Positions 31,374 through 43,764 of a DNA stretch of 64,000 nucleotides are shown one piece after another. The notes beneath the pieces are model-generated. The model was not told the origin of the DNA and searched no databases. It saw nothing but the letters and a program-made list of their open reading frames with translations. The stretch is from Ascoidea asiatica. Lineage: Eukaryota; Ascomycota; Saccharomycetes; Ascoideales; Ascoideaceae. The first letter of the stretch is position 1, and each line of letters opens with the position of its first letter. The stretch spans positions 102,518 to 166,517 of the forward strand of contig BCKQ01000018.1 of the NCBI GenBank assembly GCA_001600695.1, read 5' to 3'. A program made the position numbers and the translations under genes.

Positions 31374-34240
31374 TCTTTACACCATTAACAGAGTTAAAGG
31401 TAGTGATGTTAGTAAGCCCTTGCCTTATAATAGGTTTTATTTTTTTTATTAAAATTATTAGCAGTTTTATAGGTGTTTGAATTTGATGTACAATCATAGC
31501 AGGAGTTGTTTTTATTACCATTTTCTGATTTAGTTGAAAAAGTTTTATTTTTATTCTCATGGTTAGGGTCCGTTGCGTGATATTTAAGATTTGAATTACT
31601 AGAAATAAAAGTTTTGTCACATAAAACAAGTTCAGAGATCATTGAACTGTTTCTATTGTAGTAATTGTAACATTCTTCAGTATTATTAATATTGCCATGT
31701 TTTTTGAGAAAAATAGGAACTACTGAGTTTGAAGGAACAAAACACTGAATTTTTTATCCGGAGAACTGGATAATTTTTTAAAACCAAAAATCATTTTTCC
31801 AACACAAATTTAAGAATTTTTACATGGAGATAAAATGGGAGGATTGTAAGCGAATTTGCATTTTTTAGATAGAAGTTCAAAGATGTGTTTGAAGTATTTA
31901 GTTTTGTTAATTCGTTAAGCAGTCGTTCACACCAGATAGAACTGTAAATATTAGCATACGGACTGTCCTAAACTCTATTATTAGCCAATTTAGCACCAGT
32001 AAACTCAAAATAGTAGAAATCATCAAACGAAGTGGAGATAGTATTGGCTTCAAAATATGAATAAATGATATTCATTTATTCAGAAAATTGATTAAAGAAA
32101 AAAACAACAAAACTAAAATCAAAATCAAAAAACAAATTAATAGTGTTTCTACTTTTATCGATAGTTAATAAATGTTTATTGAACACTAAGCAACAGTTAA
32201 TGTTTGGAGGACTAATACAAATTTAATTATTACCAGTAGCGTGAACAATCAGTTAAAAGACATTTCGAAATCATACATAGTAGATGGTAATGAATTTCTT
32301 GATTGAAATTAATTAAAGTAAGGATTTGTTCTGTTAACTGATATTTATCCCTAGCATCAAGGCGCAGAGAATATGGAAAATGCATAACACCATTACCATT
32401 AATATCATCTTTATTTTTAATGGAATCATTATTTTCCGAGGCTCTAATTTCAGGAATAGCCTGATTGATATTAGGAATATCAACTGAAAAACATCTCTTT
32501 ATCTACTTAAAGCTCCTCGTAAATCCTAAAAGGATTTTCAAAAAAAGCTCTTTGTTAATAGAAGAAGATAAATGTTCAAGTGAAACAATGTTATTATTAA
32601 TAAACATTCTAGAAAAAACATTAGTATAATTACGGTTGCGGTTATTATTTAATCTGGAAAAATCATAATCCTTGAAAGTTGGATGAAAATTTAATTTAAT
32701 GTTGGTAGAGTCGAATCATTTTTTATAATTGTTACAAGGAAAGAGTTTTGGCATTTTGAAACAAGCAATTGTGTAGAGATTACGAAGATCTTCCAAAAAA
32801 TGTCTTGAAATTTGAATTGAATTTACATGAATGATATTAGTATTAAATTTATAAGAATTATACATAGCAGGTATTTTAATTGAAGAAACTTTTTTCTCAA
32901 AATTTCAAACCTTTTCGAACATTTAGTGTTTTTAGTAATATGGAGAATTCAAAAATAACATTTATTGAATAATTGAGCATGTAATGAATTATCACGAGCC
33001 TTTTTATAATAAACTAATAACTGATAAAATTTCGTTAAATCATTAGCAAACATGGGACAAACAGCATATTGGCTGTTAAAACTGTTACTTTTGGTGCAAC
33101 GTTTACCTTCAGGATGTGATTGATAAAGTTCATCATCATAGATACTTTTTAATGGAGGATCTGTTTCAGAAAAATGTATTAAATCTTCATCATAATGATC
33201 AGGTAAAAAAGAATCATTGTCAGCCGTATTGGAATTACTTTTAAAGACGAAACTTTAGAAGTTTCATTACAGGGAGCTACTTTGAATCGTAAAAGTGAAG
33301 GGGATTGTGAGTTGAAATTTTGACCTAAAGAGGTTTTATTAGATCTTATAAAGTTTCCTATATACTATTCGGCAATACGGTTGCAAAAAGTTTTATAAAA
33401 GAGGTTTTGCGATAATTGCATATATGAATCTGGATATTTTAGTAATTCTTGGTGGTTCCCAATTGAGAATTTGAATTTTGACTTTGCCAAACACAATATC
33501 GTGAAACGCTTGATTTTGAATAGAGACATCTGAATTTTCTTAAATATTATTGTTTAAAAATTGTTTAATAATAGCCTAATTATGTGGGGAAATATCATTT
33601 TGTTCAAGAAATACACCAGATTCATGTTTAGTAATAAATTGAAATGATTGAGGTAAAGAGAATATCCCCTGTACAAAAGTATCAAGCTGACCCGATTTTA
33701 AAACAGGAGCTTGGATAACGTAAAATCGTAATTTAACAATATGATTATCTTAATTGTTAGAATTATCATTATATGAATGATTATCGTCTGTAATTTATTT
33801 ACTACGTGATTTGATAAATGGTTTGGTGAAGTGCTCATTAAGAAAGGTACCACATATAGGATTATTAGGGTTATTATTTTTTAAAAAGGGAATTCTTCCA
33901 GTGCTATTTTTTCTTTCAACATCAATGCACGTTGTTTGTTCAGCACGTAATAATAATGGCTGATATTCTATAATTTTGGCTTGACGATCAGCATCTTGAT
34001 TAATCTAATTTTGGTTAATTTATTCAACTGTAATACATCAAAAAAATTGATTCGGTAATGAATAAAAGAATTCAAAAGAGGATTTTGTGAGGACGCTGGA
34101 ACAAAATGATTTATTTTTTCAAATTTAGAAATTAATTGAATATATTCTTGAAAATTATCATTATTTAGTTTAGCCACTAGAGATTTATCAAAATTAGCGT
34201 CAATAGGAACGGCAGTCATTTAGAAACCAGAAATTTAAAG
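31374..34240 (-). pseudogene. Unidentified 2.8 kb minus-strand coding relic
   Basis: It starts near ATG 34217-34219 with MTAVPIDANFDKSLVAKLNN and is open for 83 codons. After shifts and stops it can be followed through QPLLLRAEQTTCIDVERKNS, RFYVIQAPVLKSGQLDTFVQ, KRCTKSNSFNSQYAVCPMFA, NVFSRMFINNNIVSLEHLSS and MHFPYSLRLDARDKYQLTEQ. It ends with an Asn-rich segment (MISELVLCDKTFISSNSNLK) close to LTR-B copy A. It would have been a protein of about 900 residues. There is no DTGA, YxDD, DDE or CCHC motif, and I do not recognise it. It could be a transposon-encoded protein or a captured host gene. Confidence 0.45.
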
Positions 34241-36920
34241 AATTGACATTTTAATCTGATTGAATAGAAATAAACAAAATTGTAATAAAAAAAGTAAAAT
34301 TTTAAAATTAATAAATAAAATAACCAAGATGGTTTAAAAAAAAGAAGTTTGCACTACTATTAAATTAATTGAAGTACTCTTGAATTATTAGCGATTGAAT
34401 AAGAGTTTTATATTTCAGAATAAATTAATGAAAATTTAGGAAAAAAATCGAATAAGTGAGATTGAAACTCAAAAATAATAAAAGTTTAAAAGAAATAACT
34501 TTTTACAAAATAGACAAGAAATTTGTGTAATGTTAGTTAAATTTATTAGATACAAACAACTGTGCGTAATTGTTTCAGGAAATAATGTTTTTAACTATAA
34601 CGAATATTTTTGTCAAAATAATAGAAATTACTCTGAAGAAAAAGATTTAGGATTTGTAATACTTTTATACAAACAAATTTAAAGATATATGAAATTGAAT
34701 TTTAATTGAGAGTTAAAGGGAACAAAAATATTTGCAAACAAGAACAATATCAATAGGTATTCAGAAATCTTAATAAAGGTAATATCAAATATATGGTTAG
34801 TGGTATCAAACAATTCAAATAGAAGAACTAATTTAGTTGTTTGGAGTTTTAGGATTAGTATTAATAAAATTTAATAAATGTTTTAATTTCATTTTCTTTT
34901 TCCAAAGAAGAATAAAGCTATCTTAATTGGTCTGTCTTCATATAATTATATATTCGATTATGTGATGAAATTAAACTAGTTTGTTAAACTAATTACAAAT
35001 TCTTAAATATTTAGAAGTTTAAACCGAATAAATAACAATACCTATTATTTAAACAAATGTTTAAGTTGAGATTTGACATTTTAAGTACGAGTCAAATAAA
35101 ATGAAAGAGAAGAATAATAAATAGTATAATTTCTTTTTCAAGGTTGGAATTTAATCAATGAAATCGTTATTAACATTTTTTTAAAAAATTAAAATTTGAA
35201 TAATATTTATAACCCTAAACAGAATAAATAAAAATTAATAATCTTGAAGATGTTAATATTCGAATGATATCTTCAATAGAACAAGGATAATAAGAAATTG
35301 AGCGGCGATATATGAAAAATTATAATTTTGAAAGAAGTTACAGATCCTATACTAATTTTTTTGGTAAACAATATAAACAAGAGCTTCAATTTCTCTAGAA
35401 ATGAAGATCAAATTTAAATAGATTGTAAATCATTAGTTTAATAATATTTCATTAAATCACAGACGCTGATACTATTCTGGTGAATTTTAAGTGACTATTT
35501 TTGATCTAAGTTAATAAAAAAGTCGATGTTTATTAATTGATGAGTAATAGAACTATGTTATTCACGAAAATAGAAAATAAATGAAGAAACAAAAGTGAAA
35601 AAATATATTTTATCGAAGTAATTAACGTCAATAAGCCATAAGAAATATAAATATATTTTCTCATACTAACTATAAAAGTGGTAACAAAATAACTAAGTTG
35701 CTTCTTTACCGATTTTCGACTTAATTAATTAGCTAAACCAGAAATCAAAAATGTTTTAGGAGATCGGGAGACTGGTCTAACAGGTTTTGCATGTAATAAC
35801 CATGACCTGCTCAGGAAAACCTCATTACCAACACAAAGCCTTGTTTACACTAATTGTAATATTAAAAACAAAAGCAAAGAGCATAGTTAGGTTACGAAAT
35901 ATCCATTATCATGAAACTGTCGAACGGTTTCAGGAGGCTTCCAAAGTAGTAGTAAGCATCAAAACTTTATAATTAATGAGTAGGAACATGGAATTGCAAT
36001 GTTGTAGCAAAGAAGATAACAACTACTTTAAGAGATGCCGTAAATTCAAGTGAATATTAGAAATATATTAATTAAAAACTATTTTGTTTTGTAGTGGACG
36101 TTTACATGTGTAACCGTTCTTCCAAATTATGAACTGTGATTTGCATTATAAACGAAATCTTCATGGGCACATTTGATGGGTTTTAAGTTAGTGGTTGTGG
36201 ATTTAGATTCACACCAACAAACACAATAACTCTGCTACCGTAGACAATCTTCGGAACTAAATGGGGACCATCAATTGCATATATTAAAAATATCCCAGTC
36301 AATTATGTTTATTTAGGGACGTTGGATTATAATATTATCTGCAAACTGGAATTGATTTGGTTCATCCATTGCTTACATAAATTGAACAACACCAGGTTGA
36401 ACAGTGACTGGTTTGTTTTGCTCCCCGGTTTAGAAGAAGGGGCCAGTAGATCTTTGGAAGTTAGTTGTTTGCAATTGTCCCTTTGGATCAATTCGGGTAG
36501 TAAGCAATCTATTCGTTTATTTGCAGATTGGTTTGTTATAATCTAGGCTAATTTCTAGAAGTGGAGGATTAAAAGAGTGGTATAAATCGTCTCTAAAGAG
36601 CCGCAAGTATAAAAAGTGTGTCCCTAATTCGGACCTAAAGTAACAGAAATCTTATTGTACTGATGGTTGGGTCACCTTTGGGTTGACAGTATAGTTGCTC
36701 TCTCGAAATTGAAATGCACTCGGTAGAGGAAACAGCAGCATCGGGATGTGACAGACAGTACTACCAGATCGTTTGACTTTTACCAATATAACGATAACCA
36801 ACAGTTCGACTACTACTGGGATAGTACTTTATAGGTAATATTTGACAAAACCTTTGGTGAATTAATTGCGGTTCACTAGAAAGATAACGACATAACATAC
36901 TGGCGCATATGGGTAATAAG
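34241..36920. other. 2.7 kb without recognisable genes
   Basis: Positions 34241-35740 are very AT-rich with no coding signature. From about 35750 the composition is GC-richer and mixed. A short minus-strand fragment at about 36290-36190 reads IDGPHLVPKIVYGSRVIVFV. This resembles the gypsy integrase C-terminal phrase DGPHIVKMIFDNNFYKL, so a small gypsy scrap is possible. The ORFs at 35787-35972 and 36322-36546 have no features I can name. Confidence 0.35.
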
Positions 36921-37250
36921 TGTTAGAATCCGATGGAACAATCCTATTTGTAAGACAGCTTTTCAGAATATTCTTTTTTTACGTTTTACGTGCATATATG
37001 TCACGCACTGTAAAATGGTCATGTACGCCCTGACTTCAATTTTACATTTGTACTAAAACATATTCTAAGTGCACAAACTGTAGTATTCGAATTTGAAATC
37101 AAGTTTTGATTTTCAAATTACATAGTCAACGCGAATTCCACTATAGATTCTACACTGCAATTTCATCTAATTAGTACTTTGCTTTATATTATTTTCTTTG
37201 ATGAAAATAATATAAATACTCCTTTGATATCCCTTTTATTTTATTTAATA
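36921..37250 (+). repeat. 5' LTR of copia element 1 (3' end uncertain)
   Basis: The 5' terminus TGTTAGAATCC is defined by comparison with 42898. The true LTR end and primer-binding site could not be fixed; gag starts 600 bases further on, so the LTR may be longer than shown. Confidence 0.6.
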
Positions 37251-40200
37251 AATTTTTTTTATTTTTACCAAATTATATATATAACAATAATATAATTCCA
37301 AAAGTCAGTTTAACCATATCTCAATAGTTTTACACTCTCTTCTGGTTTATATTTAATTTTGATATCCAATATTTGGTCACTTGATTTCTCATGTTCGAAT
37401 TTGAAATTATTAAATTTTCTATGCTTCCGGTTTCCGGTAATCCCTTTTTAATCAACGTTAAATAAGCTTACGGACTTTTAGATTCTTGAATACCTACAAG
37501 CCCGTTGTCTAGTTCGCACGGATCTTTTTTGCAATCTACTGGATTAGTCCAGAGGTACTGTGTATGATTACTATGGTTGCCAAGGGGCCATTGACAAGTT
37601 TCTGTGAGATTATTTGTTTTAGAAGAAAGCTTCCTGACAGCAGAAAATACTTTTTGTTTTTCCCCTCTTCAGTTAGTTGTGAAATGGAAACAAAAAATTA
37701 AAATAAAAAAAGAAATAAAATAAAAATAAAACAATTTTTTTTTTATTTAGTTTATATCTTTATTCAATTATTATATTTTAAAATCATTAACTGAAATAGA
37801 AAAATTACTTTTAATTCCGTCTGGCTTCAAAATATTAGAGGTTATTCTTTAGGTACTATGGAAATAGAACAAAACACATATAGAAATTTAATAACTTCAT
37901 TAACCAAAAATGCTTTAATGAGAAAAGCTGATGCTGGTGTTAAATTTCCTTTATTTCCCGAATGGTTCATTGGTCGTGTTAGTTACTTGTAAGCTCATAT
38001 TCAGTTTGAAGGCCTGCTAGTTGGGAATCACATTATCAATTACTGATCGTCGCTTTCCAAAACATTGGCTGTTGGAAGCAAATCTCTTTTCGCTCTAGAC
38101 TTAATTAATCAGTTTCACACCAATTTAAGTGGTGTTCAATTGTTTCTAGCTATTAGAACCCAATATGCTATAATTACTGCTGGTGATGAAATTCAACTAA
38201 TTGATCAATTATTTTCAAAATTGAAAACATAGAATGGTGTTGAGGTTTGTCAGCAATTTAGTATTCTAATGTTTTATATTCCTGAGTTTGCTAAGTTAGG
38301 TTCTCGTTTAGCTTTAACCTGTTTGAATAAAGAACAAAGATTAATTAGCATAAATTTTCTGAGATTTTTGCTAAAGATAATGCAGGTAAGCAAAGACTGA
38401 ATAAAAGTTCTTTATCAAACTTTTTAATTGAAATTGATGAATTTTCTGCAAAATCTGATAATGATAGAACCTTATTCGGATAATGCTATTATAACAGTGG
38501 TGGTAACAACATTAATAAGAACAATAATAAAAAGCAGACTAAAAAGAAATTTTGGAAGAAACGTAAAACTAGTAAACCTGATTTTAAAAATGATGTTAAA
38601 CAACATAATCAAAGTAACGAGTCTAATAAAAGGGATGATACGGAAAAAACTTTTGTTTTAAATTCAAATGATGATGATTATGATGATCAATTTTCATGCT
38701 CTGTCAGGGAGAATGCCTTACTATCTAAGGTTAACAATAAAAAACATTATGATATTGATTCAGGTTCGAGAATTGAAATAACAGATGATCTTGCTGATAT
38801 AGTTACTCCATCTATTAAAAATTTAAAACTTCAGGTCAATGGTGTTTCTGAAGGCAGTATCGCTACAACACGTTGTATTCTTAGTTCTTCATTGACTTCT
38901 ACGACGGTTCTTTATGTTCCTGATGAGGATTACAAAATGTTAGCTTTAAGTAGATTACTTGAAACAGGTATAAAATATAACGTTTATCCTGATAAAATGG
39001 ATTTGATTAAAGGTTCTAAAACATTTACTGCTAAATTAAACACTGGTTTATACTTCTTAAACATTTGTAAAATGCCAGATAGATTATCTGTTTTTGGTCG
39101 TTCCACGGATTCAAAACATCCTGAAAAAAATTCAACCAAATTTATAATTCAAACTTTCTATAAACAATTAAATCATTTCCCATTGAAACCTTTACTTTTT
39201 GAATTATCGAAACAAGGTTATTTTAATGTTAGACAAGGACGCTATCAGTGCATCTTCTACATTCTCTAATGAAATGAAACGTAATAAAGGTTCTGGTAGA
39301 ACTTCAGATAGTTCACATTTAGTATGCGGTGAACATTTTAGCGTTCATTTAATAGGTCCTTTTACACACTTGTTGGGCTATCATTGCAATTGATGACAAA
39401 AGGAAATAGGCAATTGGTACAGTTATTAAATCACGAACTATTGTTTTAGATAAGTAGATTGAAATTTTAAATATCTTTAGAAACATATTATCTCTTACCG
39501 ATAAGGAAATAGTCTATATTTCTGTTCTGACAATGAATTTCAAACAAAAAAATCAACTGACTATTATAAATTAAACGATATTCAACCAAAATTTACTGTT
39601 CCTAAACACAGTCATCAAAATAGCAGTATTGAGCAATTCAATTCTTATATTGTAAGAAAAATCAGATTACCGTTATGACACTCTGCTACTCTAATTGGAT
39701 TTTGGAATTTTGCATTTATGCATAATATTTTTTCATAATTATTTACCTGGATATAAGTCAAAGTGTTCTCCATGGGAAATAATTAGAGAAACTGAAAAAG
39801 TTGTAAACATGAAACAATTATATGTTTTTGGTTCTTAACCTTATAGATATGATGATTCAACTACTAATAAATTAACTCCAAATGCTTCACCAGGTATTTG
39901 CTTAGGATATGCTATGTCTAATAACATTATTTATTTTTATCAAAATGGTAAAACATCTAGAGTTGCATGTTTTAAAATTGGGGCAAACAATTAGTTTTTT
40001 AAGACTTTAAATTGTTCATCCTTTTCTTCGTCAATTAATGGGTATTATACAGCTGATTTAATGGATTCACATGGTACAAATTATTTTAATCCATCTTAAT
40101 TATTGATCATTCTCAAACCTCTAAGTCTACTTCAACAAATGATGATAATTGTTCTTTTAATGCTCCTGAACCTTTAATTCCATCTAAAGACCCACAGATG

Positions 40201-40439
40201 ATACTTATAGTGAGCTTGCAAAAGCAGCTAGGTTTGAATTGCTTTTAATTAAAACTTAATAGTAAATCTGACATTCGTACACATCCTGATGAGGCTTGTC
40301 TATTTAAAGAATGGAAAGAAGCAATGTTAAAAGAAATCAACAGTTTTGAATCAAATGATTCCCTCAAACCATATTATTATTTGAATATTACTAAAGATGA
40401 TAAAATTTTAAACACTAGCTGGGTATTTGTCAAGAAAAC

Positions 40440-40444
40440 TTATG
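40440..40444 (+). repeat. Target-site copy TTATG (left of LTR-B copy B)
   Basis: TTATG directly precedes TGTTGTGAA and is repeated at 41485-41489 directly after CCAACA. The host sequence around it is copia RT, read continuously as KKTYG if the LTR and one TTATG are ignored. Confidence 0.9.
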
Positions 40445-41484
40445 TGTTGTGAATTTTCATTCATTTTACAAAATCAAATATATAAATTTTACGTACTTAC
40501 AAACTATGTATTAACCAATTAACTCGTGCTAATCGATGATCTAAAAAGAAAACTAAATAAATTATAAAAAAAAAAAGAGGAAATTGATTCCTTTTATATT
40601 AATTCGGGATTCCTACGGAGTCCCGCAGAACTATCGATAATTCTGGGGAATTCCCAAAAGTCCCAGGGATGCTACGTAAAATCACGGGGCGGGGGATATC
40701 GAGTTTACGTTGTAAAAAGGGTTGAAAACTTGATTANAAATCAATTGAAATTCACATTTAAATTTCACCATAGTAAAACCAATCAGCCCACTTTCCAGTG
40801 GGGGTAGACAATCGCACTAATTGCCGGGAATAATCTGTAATCCGCAAGCCCGTACTCNGAATAGATTATTACGGGACTAGCTCCACTAGTCTCCTGTTTA
40901 CCCCGAGACAATTCGGTACACGCAGTAAGAACTATACCTTATATCACATGAAACTAGGCTTAGACAACTCAATCATCCGGAAGGCGTCACTGCCTGGTTC
41001 CGATTGGCCAATAGGATTTAACTTCTATCCGCATAGACACTAAATCCTAACGGCTATTTATTTTTCCTCGTACCGAGTGGCTTAGCGTTAATATGCTCGT
41101 AAAGGTTCTACAACTATGGCTGGTACCAATCTCAAGGTCTTTTCTACTTTGTACGCTATTCCTGACGTAAGCACAAATGACCTATGACATGTGACTTAAA
41201 TATCACATGATATCCGACTATCTGTGTACCTGTACACAGACTCATACAAGGTCATGTAAATTGATGTACTCTTCATGCAACTTGATTCAACTTTATGCAA
41301 CAATATGTGTATTTATACCAACTTATGCATCTCTATGCATGATTATACATAGTGTACACACATTATTGTATAATACATAATTCTTTTACGTTTAGTATAC
41401 ATACGTGTCTTTTAGACCTTCACCACCTATGCTGTTAGTACAAATATATGCCCTAGCATATATAGATCTCTATTATTTCCAACA
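40445..41484 (-). repeat. LTR-B copy B, solo LTR nested in copia RT
   Basis: A 1,040-bp solo LTR with termini TGTTG...CAACA and an exact 5-bp duplication, TTATG, on both sides. It is inverted relative to copies A, C and E; the TATA box near its low-coordinate end puts its sense on the minus strand. The outer thirds are close to copy E. The middle (about 40634-41117) is nearly identical to copy A. Ns lie at 40737 and 40858, the latter homologous to the N in copy A. Confidence 0.95.
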
Positions 41485-42897
41485 TTATGGTCCTAAAGCT
41501 ACTTTAATTATTAATGGTTATCACCAGGATCTTAATATTCAAACTACCTATGTTAGTTCCACTAATCAAGCAATGTTGAGATTATTTCTTGCTTTAAGTT
41601 CTAAAAACAGATATTTTGCTCAAATCGATTTCAAAACAGCTTATCTTCAAAGTATTATTTATGGTAAATTTATTATTAGAACTCCACTCCATTTTCCTTA
41701 CAATTGGAGTTATCTTATTTTAAACAAATCTGTTTATGGCTTTAAAACAATCCCAGATCATGGATGATTACTTTAGCTTCTTACCTCAAGTCAATCCAAA
41801 TGGAAATATTAATTCCGATTGTAGGTTTGAATTTAAAACATTACAACTCGTTCTCTATGTCGATGATGTTCTAATTTCTTATGAAGATCCAAATGATTTT
41901 CAATATTTAATTAACTGGTTTAATAAAAAATTTAAATTTGAGCATAAATTAATTCAGGAGTATGGCAGTACCTTATTCTTATGTCTACATTTATCTAGAG
42001 ATTGTTCAGGTATTTCAATTTCTCGTTTTACTTATTTATCTAAAATGAAACATATGATTTAAACATCTGACCAAAATTGTATACATTCTATGGAATTCCA
42101 AAAGGTTATCCAATGGATGATCCAAACTCACGAAAACTTATATCTTAAAGAGAAAGATGATTATCGTTTCCTAATTTGATTATTCCTTTATTAAGGTAAT
42201 TCTTCATTTCCTGAATTAATTTGTCCTATTAATATGTTATTTCAATGTATTTCCACTGCTAGTCAATGAAATTTAAAAGCCGTTAAAATGTCTTAGGATA
42301 TATGATTTTACTCCTAAAAAGAAAGATCATTAAATTTTTCTGATAAAGCTTCTAGTGATACGACATATCTATATGATTTAACAGGTACTAATAATAATTC
42401 TAGAAAGTTTACTTCACATAAGATAATTATTAAATCTTATTCTGAAGCCTCATGGTGTAATCGGTCTGATTCAAAATCTCAGACATGTTTTTATTTTTTT
42501 TTAAATTCTTGTTGAGTTGCTTGGGCCGCTAAAAAATTAATTCCGTTTGGTTCTCTTCAATCGAATCTGAATTATAAGCAGTTGTTATTTCTGCAAAAGA
42601 ATCAATCGTTATTAAAAATATGTTACTTGATTTAAATATTAAAAGTGATATTAAATTATGTTCTGATAGATAATCATGCCGCTATGGAAACATTATTGAA
42701 CAATCCCAAAACAGTAAGAGCTAAACATATAAAATTAAGCGCAGATTATATTAGCAGTTTATTACACCGCAATAAAGCACTATTATATTATGCTACTACA
42801 TCGGATAATGGTGCTGATCTTACAACAAAATTTGTGTATTCTAGAACACTCAGGAAATTATCAAAGTTGTTATAATTTGTTTTATATTATGGCAGTA

Positions 42898-43025
42898 TGT
42901 TAAAATCCAATAGATCAATTCTATTTCTAAACAGGTTTTCAGAATATTCTAAGTGTACAAATTATATATCTAAAAGTAATATATTTTTAAAAGTCAAATT
43001 ACTCTTATCTTCATAGTAGGCGTGT
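42898..43025 (+). repeat. 3' LTR remnant of copia element 1
   Basis: TGTTAAAATCC through TTTTCAGAATATTCT aligns with the 5' LTR. A stretch of about 90 bases present at 36975-37065 is missing here, and the similarity fades near 43025. Confidence 0.6.
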
Positions 43026-43764
43026 ACTCTGACCTTATGTGGCCATGGATACTAAGGGAATCTGCAGTAGTATCTTCAGCAGTTTAGCTGACGCTTCTGT
43101 GGAATAGCAAACGGCTAAGTTCCTGGAGTATTCCGGTCTGTGTACAAGAAATTATAGATTCATGTTAAGGGATTCTTTCAGAAAAGGATACTTCTATGAG
43201 TTTTGGCATTTTGTTTAGTATGAGATATTTTTTTTGGTTAAGCAGGTTGTTAATGTCAGATTTTTTTTCGTTTTATAGTTATGCCTTGATTGAACTAAGT
43301 GCCTCAGTTCATTATATACGTTACCTAACCTAGCTGGCAGGTTGATTTATTTGTTTAAAATTTCATTTTACGATCTGCCATGTTCCTAGTTGAGCGTTAT
43401 TCCATATTAGTAAATTAATTTTCTCCGAAATGTGAAACCAGTAACGGCTCGTATGTTGCTTGGAGAAGGACATTTGAAAAACCCATGCAACACTAATTGC
43501 TAGCAGCGCATAAACGAGATCCAATTTGTTTATTTATCGCAATGGCGGAAATAAGGGTTGCTCTCAAATGGTATTCCTCCTTTTAATCAAAGGATCTGTG
43601 CCTTGGCTTATACGAGCATAAAACAGCAGACACAAGTACCTGTTATTCTCTAGGGAAAAATTAAATATTTTTAATTAAAAGTCAATTATTAAATAAAATT
43701 TCAAGTACGAAAGGGGTAGGCCCGCTAAATAACTACTCTCCTGACTCAGAAATCGAATTTCTGA
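43026..43764. other. Spacer between copia 1 and the piggyBac relic
   Basis: About 740 bases of intermediate GC. No coding pattern, repeat or terminal inverted repeat was recognised. It may hold the 3' end of the piggyBac element. Confidence 0.35.

Larger units (their letters stand above)
37858..42875 (+). pseudogene. Copia 1 gag-pol (broken), interrupted by LTR-B copy B
   Basis: Gag begins MEIEQNTYRNLITSLTKNAL at 37858. It is followed by a Lys/Asn-rich basic region and a protease-like DIDSGSRIEITDD (Asp-Ser-Gly at 38757-38765). Integrase pieces include SDNEFQT (39526) and HSHQNSSIEQFN with the catalytic Glu, then LYVFGS and GICLGYA. RT starts HPDEACLFKEWKEAMLKEI and reads TSWVFVKKTY to 40439. 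The LTR-B copy intervenes, and RT resumes GPKATLIINGYHQD at 41489. The catalytic LYVDDVLIS is near 41850. RNase H ends with DNHAAMETLLNNPKTVRAKH and a stop at 42873-42875. Multiple stops show it is dead. Confidence 0.82.
36921..43025 (+). mobile_element. Ty1/copia element 1, decayed, with a nested solo LTR
   Basis: The LTR starts match at 36921 (TGTTAGAATCC...) and 42898 (TGTTAAAATCC...). They share TTTTCAGAATATTCT, AAGTGCACAAA/AAGTGTACAAA and later words. The 3' LTR appears truncated or deleted after about 43025. Between them lie gag, protease, integrase, RT and RNase H in copia order on the plus strand, all with stops and shifts. LTR-B copy B (40445-41484) is inserted inside RT. Confidence 0.8.

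Noticed and set aside
40138-40260. Possible separate gene between copia 1 integrase and RT
   Set aside because: It reads as the linker to RT (DEACLFKEWKEAM follows directly), so it belongs to copia 1.
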